A stretch of 64,000 bases of DNA from assembly GCF_029962835.1 (NCBI RefSeq), contig NC_080590.1:70581501-70645500 (forward strand). Direction: 5' to 3'. This stretch comes from Magnolia sinica (Eukaryota > Streptophyta > Magnoliopsida > Magnoliales > Magnoliaceae). The position numbers were made by a program, and so were the translations under genes. Below the pieces are notes generated by a model. The model did no database searches, was not told the origin of the DNA, and saw nothing but the letters and a program-made list of their open reading frames with translations. Below are positions 22,039 through 34,109 of this stretch, piece after piece (within the stretch, counting starts at the first letter, position 1; every line of letters starts with the position of its first letter).

Positions 22039-22640
22039 ACATCTAAGCCTACTCAAGCAAGGGAGAGAGGTGGGATATACTTGCTGAAACAGGATGATGA
22101 TATAAATGCTAAAATGGCTAGTCTCGCAAGGAAGGTTGAGGCCATGGAACTTAAGTAGGATAAGGGTACTTAAGTAGGATAAGGGTAAGGAAACTATTTG
22201 TGGTATTTGTGCTTGTAACATTCACACAACTAAAAATTGCCTAATAATATTTGCTTTTCAAGAGGTACTAAATGAGCAATCTAATGCCATAAATAGTTAC
22301 CAAAGACCTTTCAGTGGACCCATCTCTAACACATACAATCCTAGTTAGAGAAATCATCTGAACTTTAGTTGGAGGAATGGACAAACTGCTAATCCTCAAG
22401 GAATCCCTAACCAATTCTCGAATCAAGGGAAACCTCAAGAGGACCCGGTTTGGAAACATATTCAAAACAAAGAGCTTATCACTCAGGGTATATTGCAAAC
22501 CCTTCAAGATGTTTCAACGGCCATACAGGGGCATGAGATAAAAAAATCAATTGGGGAAAAAGGGATTCTTCCAGTCCAACCTTTCCCTAATCCTAAACAG
22601 TAATATGAAATAAGTGACCCAAGCTCTTCAAATTAAATGG
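22039..22640 (+). pseudogene. Athila B gag, second part (fossil)
   Basis: Continuation of gag after the CACTA insertion, starting at its aca duplication. It holds the nucleocapsid zinc knuckle CGICACNIHTTKNC (CX2CX4HX4C) at about 22200-22242 and the following basic and proline-rich tail. It lines up with copy A from about 8830. Fossil. Confidence 0.82.
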
Positions 22641-23460
22641 AGCAAGTTAAGTCTATCACCACTCTTAGGAGTGGGAAGATAATTGACAAATCTATTCCGG
22701 TAAGGGCTGAAAAACCTAAGGACCCGGAAGAGGACAATGATGATAGACCTAGCACTACTCCACAAGAATTAGAACCGGAACTTCAAGGCAAGCTGATTGC
22801 CCCATTCCCCCAATGGTTGGTTGCACCAAGATCTCTCTCTAACTGTTAGGACATTCTAGAGGTGTTAAAACAAGTGAAGGTCAATATTCCTCTACTTGAT
22901 GTCGTAAAACAAATACCTTCCTATGCCAAATTTCTGAAAGATTTGTGTACGACCAAAAGATGGCAAAATATTCAAAAGAAAATCTTTTTAACTGAAAAAT
23001 TTAGTGCCATCCTAAAGCAAGATGTGCCACAGAAATACAAAGATCCCGGTAGCCTAACCATCCCTTGTGTAATTGAGAACTACCGGATTGAGCACGCACT
23101 TCTTGACTTAGGAGCGAGCGTAAATCTTATCCTTACTCGGTCTATGAACAACTAGGTTTGGGTGAATTGAAACCCACCCGAACCACATTACAACTTTCCG
23201 ATCGCTCAGTTTGTGTACTGAGAGGGATAATCGAGGATGTGTTGGTCCAGGTTGACAAATTCTATTACCCGTTAGATTTTATCATCCTGGATACTCAACC
23301 CATTATGGACACGAGCACTCAAATTTCCATCATTCTTGGTTGCCCATTCCTTGCCACTTTAAACGCAATCATTAATTATAGGAATGGAGTCATGAGTATG
23401 TATTTCAAAAATATGACATTAAAATTAAATATCTTTTTCAATATGGGCAAATAGTTTGAG
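22637..23460 (+). pseudogene. Athila B protease region (fossil)
   Basis: It opens with MEQVKSITTLRSGKIIDKS, the standard Athila linker ahead of the protease. A KQVKVNIPLLDVVKQIPSYA block follows near 22870. The retropepsin active-site neighbourhood ALLDLGASVNLI is near 23096-23130, and FYYPLDFIILDTQPI is near 23260-23300. This domain would cleave the gag-pol polyprotein. It is a broken fossil but better preserved than the copy A equivalent. Confidence 0.82.
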
Positions 23461-23661
23461 GATGATGACGATTTCCATGACATTAACATGATTGACTTTT
23501 TCATGGAAGATAGAACACTTTTGAGCTTATCCTCTAACACTCTAGAGATGTGCATGTCCCACTCCCATGATTTTGATAATGATATGATTAGGGAGATGGG
23601 TGCCATGCTTAATACTGTTCCGGTACTTGAAGTTAACTGGTGAAGGCCATAATTTGAAGAA

Positions 23662-24179
23662 TTGCCCCAAACTGATGTGGTGCCTCTACCATCTAACCTC
23701 AAGGCACCGAAGCTTGACCTAAAACCTTTGCTCCCTGATTTGAAATATGTCTATTTAGGTCAAGATGAGACATACCAGGTGGTGATTTCATCTCACCTTG
23801 AGCAAGAACAGGAGAGTATGCTCATTTCTACTCTTATTGAGCATAAGGGAGCCCTTGGATGGTCGATTGTGGACCTCAAGGTAATTGACCCTTTGATTTG
23901 TACTCACCGGATTCATCTTGAGGATAATGCAAAGACCTCATGATAACCATAATGTAGACTAAATCCAAACATGAAAGAAGTGGTTAAATTTAAGGTTCTT
24001 AAGCTATTGGATGTGGGTATCATATACCCAATATTTAATAGTCAATGGGTGAGTCCAACTTAGGTGGTTCCCAAGAAGTCTGGAATCACTGTCGTAGCCA
24101 ATGCCAACAAGGAACTCGTGTCAACTAGAGTTACTACTGGTTGGAGAATATGCTACAAGAAGTTGAATACCATCACAAG
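23662..24179 (+). pseudogene. Athila B pol start and reverse transcriptase, first part (fossil)
   Basis: Text ahead of and into the reverse transcriptase: LKPLLPDLKYVYLGQDETY near 23715, SSHLEQEQESMLISTLIEHK near 23790-23850 and GWSIVDLKVIDP near 23857-23895, then the fingers region. It ends at 24179, where Tat element T1 is inserted with the duplication acaag. The rest continues at 39272. Confidence 0.82.
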
Positions 24180-25060
24180 TGTTGAGGCATAAAATAGGGA
24201 GAAAAGGTAAGAAGAACCGGTTGTCCGTAAATCGTTGTGCGCAACACTTTCTGCACAACTCGTTGTGTGAAATGAAGTGTATTGCACAGAAAACTGTGTG
24301 GGAATAGATCCTGAAGTACAGATTACCACACAATAGTTTCCACACAAAGGTGTCCGCACAAAGGAAGATCGTACAAAGGCGTTCGCACAAAGGAAGACTG
24401 CACAAAGGTGTCCGCACAAAGGCGTCTGCACAAAGGTGTCCGCACAAAGGAGTACGCACAAAGAGGTCCACGTAATGAGCTTATGTGGCATATTCGCACA
24501 TGTGAGTGGCTATAAATACCCCACGACCCCTTTAATAGGGTCATTGGCAACCAATAGTTGAGAAGGAAGAAATTGCGGAAGAAGAGAGGTAAAGCTCGCC
24601 AATGTTGTGCGGAACATGCATTGTGCGGCACACAACGCTGCTGGTGCACCATGGGAGTCAGTGCACAATGCTGTTGGCGCACAAAGGGTGCCAACGCATA
24701 ATAGAAGCCTGCGCACCACAACTTCAGCCAGTGCACAATGGCTCCTGTCAGCGCACAATGGCTTCTGATAGTGGCACAATGGCTTTTGACAGTGCACCAT
24801 AGTTTCTGACCATGCGCAATGGCTCCTAACATAATATTCAACATTATGTTTTAATGTTTTATACATTTATGCATAATGTTGATGTTAAATACTGATTGTA
24901 TATTATAATTCATAAGTATTCTATTTAGGATCAAAGGAGAAAGGGATGTAAAGAACTTAGAATATATAAATAAAGTGATTGTCTTTCTTGTTTTATTTTG
25001 GTAATCAATCAAATGAATGAAATTTCTCAAACGAAATGCATTTGTTTCTTATTCGAAACA
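24180..25060 (+). mobile_element. 5' LTR of Tat element T1
   Basis: 881 bp, starting TGTTGAGGCATAAAATAGGG and ending TTATTCGAAACA. The first half (24345-24460) is an array of ~13-14-bp units of the form GTCCGCACAAAGG. TATAAATACC at 24511-24520 is a convincing TATA box. The second half repeats GCACAATGG words and ends AT-rich. Open frames on the minus strand here, rich in CADAFVRTPLCG, are products of the short repeats and not genes. Confidence 0.92.
24511..24518 (+). promoter_or_regulatory. TATA box in the T1 5' LTR
   Basis: GGCTATAAATACCCC follows directly on the GCACAAAGG array. The same word is at 38723-38730 in the 3' LTR. It should mark the start of the element's sense transcript some 30 bases downstream. 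Confidence 0.75.
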
Positions 25061-25063
25061 AAA

Positions 25064-25081
25064 TGGCGACTCTGCTGGGGA
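25064..25081 (+). other. Primer binding site of Tat element T1
   Basis: TGGCGACTCTGCTGGGGA begins three bases after the LTR. It is the primer-site type used by Tat/Ogre elements (a tRNA other than the tRNA-Asp used by Athila). It fixes the end of the 5' LTR. Confidence 0.8.
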
Positions 25082-25273
25082 TTTTTCATATTCATTTGAA
25101 TATTAGCCTAAGAATTACAAGGGAGATAATCACAATTGTTTGGCATCTTCATGGTGCCAAAATGGCAACTCTCAATGGGAACATCCTACGTTTCACCTCC
25201 AAAATAGAATACGATTTAATATAAGTACTAATTTTCCTTTACTTTGTGAATATGAACGACAGGAGAAGAAGAA

Positions 25274-25550
25274 CATTGCAACCAACCAATTAATGACAGC
25301 CTTTCAAGGGAAGATATTTTTTTACTTCACCACGATGGGATTTGTTGCGGAGTATGCTGATGAACGAACCGGACTTAGTGAAAGTAAAGCGGTAGCAGAC
25401 AAGCAAACAGAATCACGAGCAGCCGTTATAGTCGTGACTGCTTCACTAGTAATGCAAGAAGAAAAAGATGAATGGATTGTCGTCACTTGCAGAAGGACAG
25501 ACTCAGAATGTAACCGCAACAAGAACAAGCTCGTCGTTGAGAAGAGTTAG
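25274..25550 (+). CDS. Leader open frame of T1, unknown function (fossil)
   Basis: An open frame lies between the primer site and gag, the position where Ogre/Tat elements often carry a separate first frame. The readable part includes EKDEWIVVTCRRTDS followed by a basic stretch. I do not recognise a domain. It could be a leader peptide or the degraded start of gag. It lies on the sense strand with the normal leader spacing. Confidence 0.35.
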
Positions 25551-25799
25551 GGGGCTGATACCACGAAATGCCGCTAGAAAAAATCTTGAACTTGCCCCTC
25601 CTGCGATATACCCTAGGCGAACAGTTCCACAGCTGACGTCATGTGATTTCCCGACTTTGATGACCCCGAGAGACATGTGGACGAAAGAATAAAAGGGCAA
25701 AGCATTGCTAGTAAGTTCACCGGTGTCTGTTTCGCCCTAATCAATTAATGGCAATGGGGGCACAGAGAAGTCAAATGAAACCCCATCGCCCCTCTTTTC

Positions 25800-27267
25800 G
25801 TGAGCCCCATTACGTCAACGTATTCTTATCCCACTCCGACTACAGCTTCATCGAAGAGTGGGGAAGCCACAATGCACATGGCCGGAACAAATCAGGAAAA
25901 TACACCAACTATGGAGGATCATGTAAATGAAATGGTGGAAGCACAAAGAGCACTAATGGAAGAATGCAAAAATCTCAGAGAAGCCTTAACGACTCTCACA
26001 CACAATGTTGGCCGAATGGTAGCGCCCCTAGTGACTGATAATGTGAGTGAAAGAGAGCAACACCCCGAAGGGTCACAGCTACCGAGGACCAGGTCGCATG
26101 GATCTGTTCCCATGACAAGAATGGTGACACAAGAAGAAATACGACAGGTCGTTGAAGAGGTGGTTAGGTCGGAGAAAGAACGTAAGGGCATAGGAAGATT
26201 CAGATATCGTACACCATACCCGAGAGAAGTGGAGGATATCCCTTTCTCGAACAATTTTAAACATCTAGACTTTTAAAAGTTCAATGGGGATGGATCGCCA
26301 GAAGAACACTTGGTGCACTTCATCACCAATATGGGGAATTTCTCCAGTACCCCAATATTGTCTTCGATAATTTGGGTCTTCTCTAACGAATAAAGCGTTC
26401 AGATGGTATGCTAGCTTAACGCCTAGGTTGATAAGAACATGGAAGCAGATGCAAGACGCATTCATGTCAAATTTCTTCTCATCAGAATGTGATGTCAATA
26501 TCACGGAACTAGCTTCAGTGCGACAGAGAGAAGGAGAGCAAGTGGAAAAATTTATAGACAGATGGAAGACCTTGGGAGCTTCTTACAGGCAATTACCAGA
26601 AGAAAAAGAATAGGTGAAAATGTGCTTGAACTCTATAAAAACTGGAATAACATTTGGTCTCACCAGTGCAGACATCAGAACCTTCCATGACTTGGCTACA
26701 AAAGTGCATGCTATAGAATTAATGACTCGGAAGATGCCGACGTTTAATTATGAAATGGTTAGAAAAGGACCTCAAAAGTTGATCACAAATGTGGTTGATC
26801 ACAAAAAGAGGAACCATGAAGTAAGAGAAGTGAAAGACAAAAGGACGAAAAGGAGAGAAGAGTCGAGTCACCCCAGAGGGAGGTTTTACGACAACAGACC
26901 TTGATCATTGAATTCTCATGAGGGTTTTACGTTTGAAAAGGAGGACGTACTCCCCATGATGAATCAGTTGCTAAAAGCTGGAACAATTGAACTGCCGCTA
27001 TCAAAACATCCTGAGGAGGCATCTAAAACAAAGGAAAGAGACTTCTGTCATTATCACCCCCTAGTAGGGCACCCAACAGAAAATTGTTATACACTGAAGT
27101 GTATTATACAAAGGATGATAAACAATGGAAAAATAATAGTCGGGAAAGAGAAAGAAAGGGATAGAAGAGCGACTGCAAATGTACTCACCTTGCGAGAAGA
27201 TTATCAAGAGAGGACAAGGGTGAATGATCAGAGAACAACAGGAAAAGTTACCGTGACTACCTTGTGA
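25800..27267 (+). pseudogene. T1 gag (fossil)
   Basis: Tat-lineage gag. It opens with an acidic, coiled-coil-like N-terminus (MVEAQRALMEECKNLREALT near 25930-25990). A retrotransposon gag capsid core follows (RTWKQMQDAFMSNFFSSECD near 26430-26490; VEKFIDRWKTLGASY near 26542-26590). Near 27040-27100 there is a knuckle-like CHYHPLVGHPTENC, spaced as CX2HX4HX4C, a known variant in this group. A long KE-rich linker follows. Broken in a few places. T2 carries the same gene at 62723 and beyond. Confidence 0.85.
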
Positions 27268-27519
27268 TTAGGGAAGAAGATGGCTAGCCTACCAAGTTCA
27301 AAAAATGAAAAAGTGAAGGCAGAAGCAGCCAAGAGTCACACCAGCGACAATAGCAGTGGTGAGAAGGAAAAGGGAAAGGAGACAGGGAAAGTGATTTATG
27401 ACATTATAAGTCACTTGAAAGGCATTCCAGCCTGGTTGAGTGTTTATGACGCTCTGAAGTTGTTAGAAGACACTTGACAAAACTTAACCAAAGCATGATC
27501 TAATGAAAGCATAAGAGAA

Positions 27520-28383
27520 GTGTTGCTGACTGAGTTAGAAAGTGATAAACAAGAGGATTGTCTGCCGGTTATCTCCTTCTCTGATGAAGACCTGACCTGT
27601 GATGGGGGACATAATAGGCCGTTGATGATAATGGGTCATATTTGCGGTAAGCAAGTAAAACGGATAATGCTTGATAACAGGTCTGCTGTAAACCTGTTGC
27701 CAATAACAATGCTGAATAAATTAGGTTATCGATGCTCGAACCTATGCCCTAGTGGAATGATGATACAGGGCTTTAATAAAGATGGACAGTGTGCGCTTAA
27801 GAAGATTACAATAACGCTGGAGATAGCAGTGCTAACTACGAATGTCGTCTACCATGTTATAAATGCAGTGACTACATATAATCTCCTCCTGGGAAGACCG
27901 TGGATGCATCAGTATGGCATCATACCTTCTACCCTGCACCAGTGTTTCAAGTACTGCAAAGACGGGGTACAGTATAAAGTGTTAGCCGATGAAAGACCAT
28001 ATACAGAAGCTGAAGCTTTCTTCGTAGATGCGAGTTATTATGATACATTTTCTAATAAGGAAGAGAAAGAGAACGATGAGAACAAGAACTAAGAAAATGT
28101 TTGTATGGAAATAATGAAAGAAAAAGGAACAAAGTCGCTTGTAATAGAGAAAGTGAAGAAGAAGTTCTATTTTATCCCGAAACATCTGCGATATCCAGGG
28201 CAACCGCCATTAACGTTGCTATTGCCTGAACAATTGGAGATTCTGCAGTCAAATTATACAGTACTGCTCCCGTATGCTAAGAGGAATAGGCTGTTTCCCT
28301 TCATTCTGAAGAGGTTTTGTGTTAAACCCAGTGCAAGGTATCCAGAGTCGATCGAATTCTATGCTCCTTTAGAAATAAAATAG
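27520..28383 (+). pseudogene. T1 protease and linker (fossil)
   Basis: Retropepsin-like domain: RIMLDNRSAVNLLPITML near 27664-27715 covers the active-site aspartate, and YNLLLGRPWMHQYGIIPSTL near 27878-27935 is the second conserved block. The following LPEQLEILQSNYTVLLPYAK region (about 28225-28280) links to the polymerase in Tat elements. It would process the polyprotein. Fossil, near-continuous over the domain. Confidence 0.83.
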
Positions 28384-28404
28384 GACGAAGCAGTCAGCAA
28401 TGGG

Positions 28405-29770
28405 GTGAAAAATCATGAAGAAAACGAAAGCTTAATGCTCGAAGAGCTGGAGAGATATAGTTTGGCAAGTCAAAAAATCATAAAGAAAATGGGCTTTGAC
28501 CACGAAGAACCTGTTGGTTTAAATTATAGGAAAGGAATTCAGATTCCAATTGGGGTTAATCATAGGAAGCGAGAAAAATTCCAAGGTCTGGGAGCAGAAT
28601 CTTCAGTCAATATGGTGACAGTTGACCAGATAGAAGAAATGGACCTTGATGTGATCAGTAAGCCCGAGACAGCTCCAAAGAAGATGGAGGATGGGGGGCA
28701 ACCAACGATTGACAGCTTGAAAGAGATAAATTTGGGAATAGAGGAAGAACTGTGGTATACTTTCATAAGTGCCAATCTATTAGAAAAAGAAGCTAATCAA
28801 TATGTTAGTCTCTTGAAGGAAAATAAAGATGTCTTTGCTTGGATATATGCGGAAATGCCCGGTCTAGAGCCGACAGTAGTGATACATCGGCTGAATATCT
28901 CTAAAGACAAAAGACCCATTAAGCAAACAGAGAGGCGGTTTCACCCAGACTTGGTGCCCAAGATAGAAGAAGAAATAAGCAAACTGATAAAGGTTGGATT
29001 CATTAGAGAAGTTAAATATCCTAGGTGGATATCAAATATAGTCCCGGTAAAGAAGAAGAATGGGCAGATCAGGGTTTGTATTGACTTCAGAGATTTGAAT
29101 GAAGCATGTCCAAAAGATGATTTTTCACTGCCAATAATAGAAATGTTAATTGATAGTACTACGCAGTATGCTGTCATGTCCTTTGTGGACGGCTATGCCA
29201 GCTACAATCAAATACTAATGGCACCTGAAGATGAGGAGGCGATGGCTTTCAGAACCCCATTGGGAATATATTGTTACAAGGTCATGCCGTTCGGACTCAA
29301 GAATGCAGGAGCAACATATTAAAGGGCAATGTAGAACATATTTCAAGACATGATGCATAAGCATGTTGAGTGTTATGTGGACAACTTGGTAGTCAGGTCA
29401 AATCATCATAAGGAGCATCATGAACATTTGGTATCGGTCTTCTGCTGAATTAGAAAGAAACAGTTGAAGATGAACCCAACTAAATGTGCCTTTGGAGTGT
29501 CGTCGAGAAAATTCCTTGGTTTTGTGGTAAGACATAGGGGTATCGAAATAGATCCAGAGAAAGTTAGAGCTATTCAGGGTATGCCTCCTCCGAGAACGTT
29601 GAAAGAGCTGAAAAGTTTGCAGGGCAAGTTAGCTTATATCCACCGCTTTGTCTTAAACCTAGCAGGAAGATGCCAGCCATTTTCTCATCTGATGAAGAAA
29701 GGAGCAAAATTCATATGGGATAAATCCCGCCAAAATGCCTTCGATTCAATAAAAGAATTGTTGAAATAAC
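28405..29770 (+). pseudogene. T1 reverse transcriptase (fossil)
   Basis: Tat-type reverse transcriptase with KENKDVFAWIYAEMPGLEP ahead of the domain. Then come fingers text (VGFIREVKYPRWISNIVPVK), VCIDFRDLNEACPKDDF, the palm block SFVDGYASYNQILMAPEDEE, and KVMPFGLKNAGATY near 29278-29322. The catalytic region HVECYVDNLVV is near 29363-29395. The thumb block LKELKSLQGKLAYIHRFV is near 29600-29650. The family is clear; the copy is broken. Confidence 0.86.
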
Positions 29771-30654
29771 CTCCAATATTAACAGCCCCCATGAAAGGAA
29801 GGCCCCTCATTTTGTATATATCAGCAGCTGAGAATTCACTGGGAGCCCTGCTGGCATAAGTGAATGAAAATGGAAAAGAAGCGGCACTTTATTATTTAAG
29901 TTGAAAATTGATCAGTGCAGAATGCAACTATATGCCTATCGAAAAGATATGCTTGGAATTGGTGTTTGCAGTTCAGAAATTAAGGCATTATTGTTTGTCC
30001 AATGACATAACTCTGATATCTCGAGCAGATCCCATTAAGTTTTTGATGACAAGGCCGATGTTGTCAGGAAGGTTGGCAAAGTGGATGTTACTATTATTAG
30101 AGTATGTGATTACGTACGAACCGGCGAAAGCAGTAAAAGGACAAGCAATGGCAGATTTTTTAGCAGCTCATCCTATGACAGATTGCGAAGCTATTCTCGA
30201 TGATTTTCCAGATGAACAAGTCATGGTGACAAAACTACCTAAAGTGTGGCAAATGTTCTTTGATGGGGCGGCCCGGGCAACCGGGGCAGGTGCCGGAGTA
30301 ATATTCATTACCCCACAGGGCGATTTGTTGCCTTATTCTTTCAAGTTAGGTATGACATGTACAAATAACGAAGTTGAATATAACGCCCTCATCATCAGGA
30401 TGGATATAGCCAGTGAACTGGGAATAAAACACCTGCAAATTTATGGGGATTCTAAGCTGGTCATAAATCAGGTGGCGATGGAATTTGAGGCAAGGAAACT
30501 GAAACTTTTGCCGTACTGTCAAAAAACACAACACTTATTGGTGAAATTTTTAAACATTGAAGTTAAGCATATACCACGATATGAGAATGTGAAGGCCGAT
30601 GCTTTGGCCAGTCTAGCAGCAGCATTATCTTGCCTAGATCGAAGCCCCCTGTAA
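29770..30654 (+). pseudogene. T1 dual RNase H region (fossil)
   Basis: Two RNase H-like domains in a row. The first, degenerate, one includes EKICLELVFAVQKLRHYCLS (about 29940-30000), followed by a tether ending MADFLAAHPM. The second starts at about 30240 with MFFDGAARATGAGAGVIFIT and carries NNEVEYNALI, IYGDSKLVINQV and HIPRYENVKADALASLA, i.e. catalytic D, E, D and D in order. A second, archaeal-like RNase H after the original one is an established feature of Tat elements. Confidence 0.85.
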
Positions 30655-30708
30655 GTAACAATTGAAGAAAGGAGATTCCTACCTTCGGCAGAGATAGTTG
30701 GTAAAATA

Positions 30709-32005
30709 ATGGAAGCCCTACTCGTATCATGCTTAGAAGTGACAATAGATGATTGGCGTCAGCCTTTCATCGACTATCTCAAGTACGATATCTTGCCAGA
30801 TGATCCAGAAGTGAAATCACAGATTAAGCAGAAAATAAAAAGATTCATTTTGTGTAATGAAGAATTATACAAAAGATCTTATAATGAAATGTTATTGCGA
30901 TGTCTAAACAAAGAAGAGGCACGTCAAGTGCTACAAGAGGCACATTCTGGGGAATGCGGGGCGCATCAAGCTGGGAGGAATTTGTTCCACCGAGTGCATC
31001 GAATGGGATATTACTGGCCGACAATGTTTAAAGACACAATAGATTATGTGAAGCAGTGCCATGAGTGTCAAATCCATGGAGACATCATACATGTCCCTCC
31101 TGAAGATCTTTATCAGTCAGCTACTTCTTGGCCTTTTGCCGCGTGGGGACTTGATGTCATTGGCCCCATAAATCCACCATCGTCTAGAGGGAAACAGTAT
31201 ATATTAGCAACGACAGACTATTTTTTCAAATGGATGGAAGTGGTTGCACTACGAAGTGTTAAAGAGAAAGATGTTGTTAGTTTTATTCGGCATGCGATAA
31301 TATATCGTCATGGTATCCCAAAGAGAATCATTACAGATAACAGTGCTCCTTTCAAAAATAAGGGGATGGAGAAGTTATGTCAGAAATTCAAGATTCACCA
31401 GTCATTCTCAACACCCTATTATCCACCAGCCAATGGGCTAGCTGAAGCATTCAATAAGACAATTGTAAAAATATTGAAGAAAATAGTGAGCGGGAATAAG
31501 CATGACTATGATGAAAAACTGCAGGAAGCTCTATTATGGGCTTATAGAACAATGCACCGTACAGCAACAAAGGATACTCCGTATTTATTAGTTTATGGTG
31601 TGAAAGTTGTTGTGCCGATCGAGATACAGGTCGCTTCACTAAGGGTGGTGGTGCATCAATCAATTACAGATGACGAAAATGCAAAGATATGGCTGAAAGA
31701 ATTGATTTGCTTGATGAAAAAAGGCTGGCAGCCCAACAATGCTTACAATTATATCGAGCTCAAGTTTTTGTTGCCTTCGATAAAAAGGTTAAACACCGAT
31801 CTTTCAGGAAAGGGGATTTGGTTTTGATGTTAAAAAGGCCAATAGTAATCACTCAGCGAATAAGGCAAGTTTTACCCTAAGTGGGACGAACCGTATGTAA
31901 TAACTGAAGTTTACTCCAATGGAGCATACAGAATAACATATCAAGATAGACGAGGCATCAGTATACTGATCAATGTTCACTTCCTCAAGAAATATTACTC
32001 CTGAC
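30709..32005 (+). pseudogene. T1 integrase (fossil)
   Basis: Integrase with an HHCC zinc-binding N-terminus (HSGECGAHQAGRNLFHRVHR, then CHECQIHGD near 31060). The catalytic core has AAWGLDVIGPINPPSSRGKQ (first Asp), RIITDNSAPFKNKGMEKL (second Asp) and NGLAEAFNKTIVKILKK (Glu). A C-terminal SFRKGDLVLMLKRP block lies near 31797-31840, ending around 32005. It would insert the cDNA copy. Largely continuous but decayed at the end. Confidence 0.86.
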
Positions 32006-33276
32006 AGCAGGAGAAATTTTGATTTAGAAGATTATCAAGATAATCCTTCTATATCGAAAGGGAACAATCACAGATGAAACGACGAAATGTTGAAATAGCC
32101 TTTACAGGCACAGCCTTATATTCTGTCTTCATGAGCAAAAGAACTGCGAAGGACAAAGTCATGTACTCCCCCTCATGAGAATGAATAAAAAGTGTAAACT
32201 TTGCCGCCAAAACATTAATAATTACTACTAAGCATTGATTATCGCCAAGCATCGTTGATTATCACCAAATTCGTCGAACGTCAATGATTATCGCCAAAAT
32301 TAGTAACTGTCGCTGTCATCATCAATTGCTCATATGATTTTATTTTATTAAAATTGCTATCATCGCCAAGTTGATATACTATGTTAAACATAATACGAAT
32401 GTTCTTAGGACATCATCAGCGACAACGAAATATCAATTATTAATTTACCAATTTTGGCAGCGAAATATCAAAGTTGGTGACAGCGATGGCAGCTTACTTC
32501 TTAAGGCAGCCTCGCCAAGCCTTACATGGCTAACTATGCATAAGACCGATCTCTTTTGCCATTCGGGTAGTAGTGAGAAGCTAGTGGCCCTAGAAAGCCC
32601 ATGAAGGCCATCATGTGTATACCCATGCGGGTAGCGGACAGAGCCAGCGACTAAAAGCCCTAAAAGGCTAAAAAGTTGTAAAACGGCTAGTCATGTGTGA
32701 GACCAATGCCGTTTGTGAGCTCTCCGATAGCGTCATGGACGAGGATGAAAATACCCTCCCAGGAATGGGTCCGAACTGACTGACGAAGAAAACCTAGATT
32801 CCTAGTTTGATTTTGGTATTAACTCATGAGGAAGGGCATAAACCTACTTATTGATGGACCGACGACCTTGGATTTGGTACCTAAGGTAGCTTGGTAAAGC
32901 CTCGTGAACTCTAGAGAGTTACTGTGGCCATCCTTATGCTTAAATCCCACTCACGGTCGTGACTGCTCCAACTACTCAAGAGCTTAAACTGTGTGTGGCT
33001 ATCTAACTAAACTAAAATCTAGCACCGCCTATCAAAGCATAAATCACATAGGGGAATCCCATACTGACAATCATTATATGTGGTGATTTTGTTAATAATG
33101 CTTAGATGAGATGTCATGTTGAGACTATTGCATTAGTAAACATGCTATATATCATGAATCCCAAAATGATTCATGATGTAGAAATTGATGAAAGAGCAGA
33201 ATAGCTTAAAATATCTTTAAGAAATTTTGCAAGTTGTTTATATATCATGATACAAAAAAATATTTACATGAAACAT
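32006..33276 (+). other. Spacer between T1 integrase and the antisense gene
   Basis: About 1.3 kb without a credible frame. It holds a loose repeat of GATTATCGCCAA-like words at 32230-32310, a GCCCTAGAAAGCCC/GCCCTAAAAGGC stretch near 32590-32670, and CTCTAGAGAGTTACTGTGGCC near 32908. The same order of blocks, in reverse, lies at 56600-57950 of T2, so this is a conserved part of the element, perhaps 3' untranslated DNA of two converging transcripts. Confidence 0.6.
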
Positions 33277-34018
33277 CTACAGATCTTCAGTAATGTTCAA
33301 TATCTCCAAGTAATGTTGCAACTCTTCTTTCAATTGGGACTGTACTATAGTAGTTGTGCGCTCGGCTATAAGGATCATGCTGGCTTGGTTAGGAGCACCG
33401 ATTAGTTCAGATTCTAAAGAAGCGGTAGCTTCCCCATTCCTCATCCGTTCAGTTTGTACGGTACCAATTAATTGATTATTTGTTTCCAGCTCCACTTTGA
33501 TCTGGCAAATAGTTGCATCTTCTGCATCCCACTGACTCTTGAGTAATAGAATCTCCTTCTCAAGAAAAGCAATCTGATCACTAATGTTTGCCTTATTTCT
33601 GTCGAAAATCTTCAATTTCTCATGGAGAGACTGATTAACAGTATTATAGTTAGCAAGAACATCATCCGCCTGAGAGAGTTTCTCCTTAAGAAGTGTCAAT
33701 GCCTTTTGATGATGTAGAATTTTGGGAGCAATAACCATATTCTGCATTGCTTTTAAGATCTTCGTGGAGTCATAAAATTGTGATAAGGAAGTGTAGAGAG
33801 GCTAAACATCCACATGTGCCAGGCGAGTTGAGTGAGCAAGAACTGCTAGAGCACTATCCAAAAAGGGCCATTGATTCAGATTTTAAAAGCACCGACGATG
33901 ACAGAAATCACATTTTTAAAGAGCCCCAACATAAGAGGCGGCACCTTTTCTAGAGAGAACTTGTCGAAAGCCGCAGTTACTGAGTTAGATCCTTCAGATC
34001 CACTGAGAGTTGGCATAG

Positions 34019-34109
34019 CTGAAACTAAATGATAAGAAGGGAATATAAGTTTAAAAGAAAGCGTATGCTTATTCAATGTTGGTATAAAATAAACAAAATA
34101 TATATATAC
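34019..34109 (-). other. Intron in the T1 antisense gene (before the coiled coil)
   Basis: Minus-strand donor CCAG/GTATATATA and acceptor TTTCAG/CTATGCC, 91 bases. T2 has the same intron at 55754-55837 with the same flanking coding words (ATPTL / IPTPS). Confidence 0.75.

Noticed and set aside
24345-24460. Possible CRISPR-like repeat array
   Set aside because: Units are contiguous 13-14-bp minisatellite copies without spacers, in a plant LTR.
24121-24866. Several minus-strand frames with CADAFVRTPLCG-type repeats, and their mates at 38233-39077
   Set aside because: They arise from the 13-14-bp LTR array read in reverse; they recur in both LTRs and have no domain.
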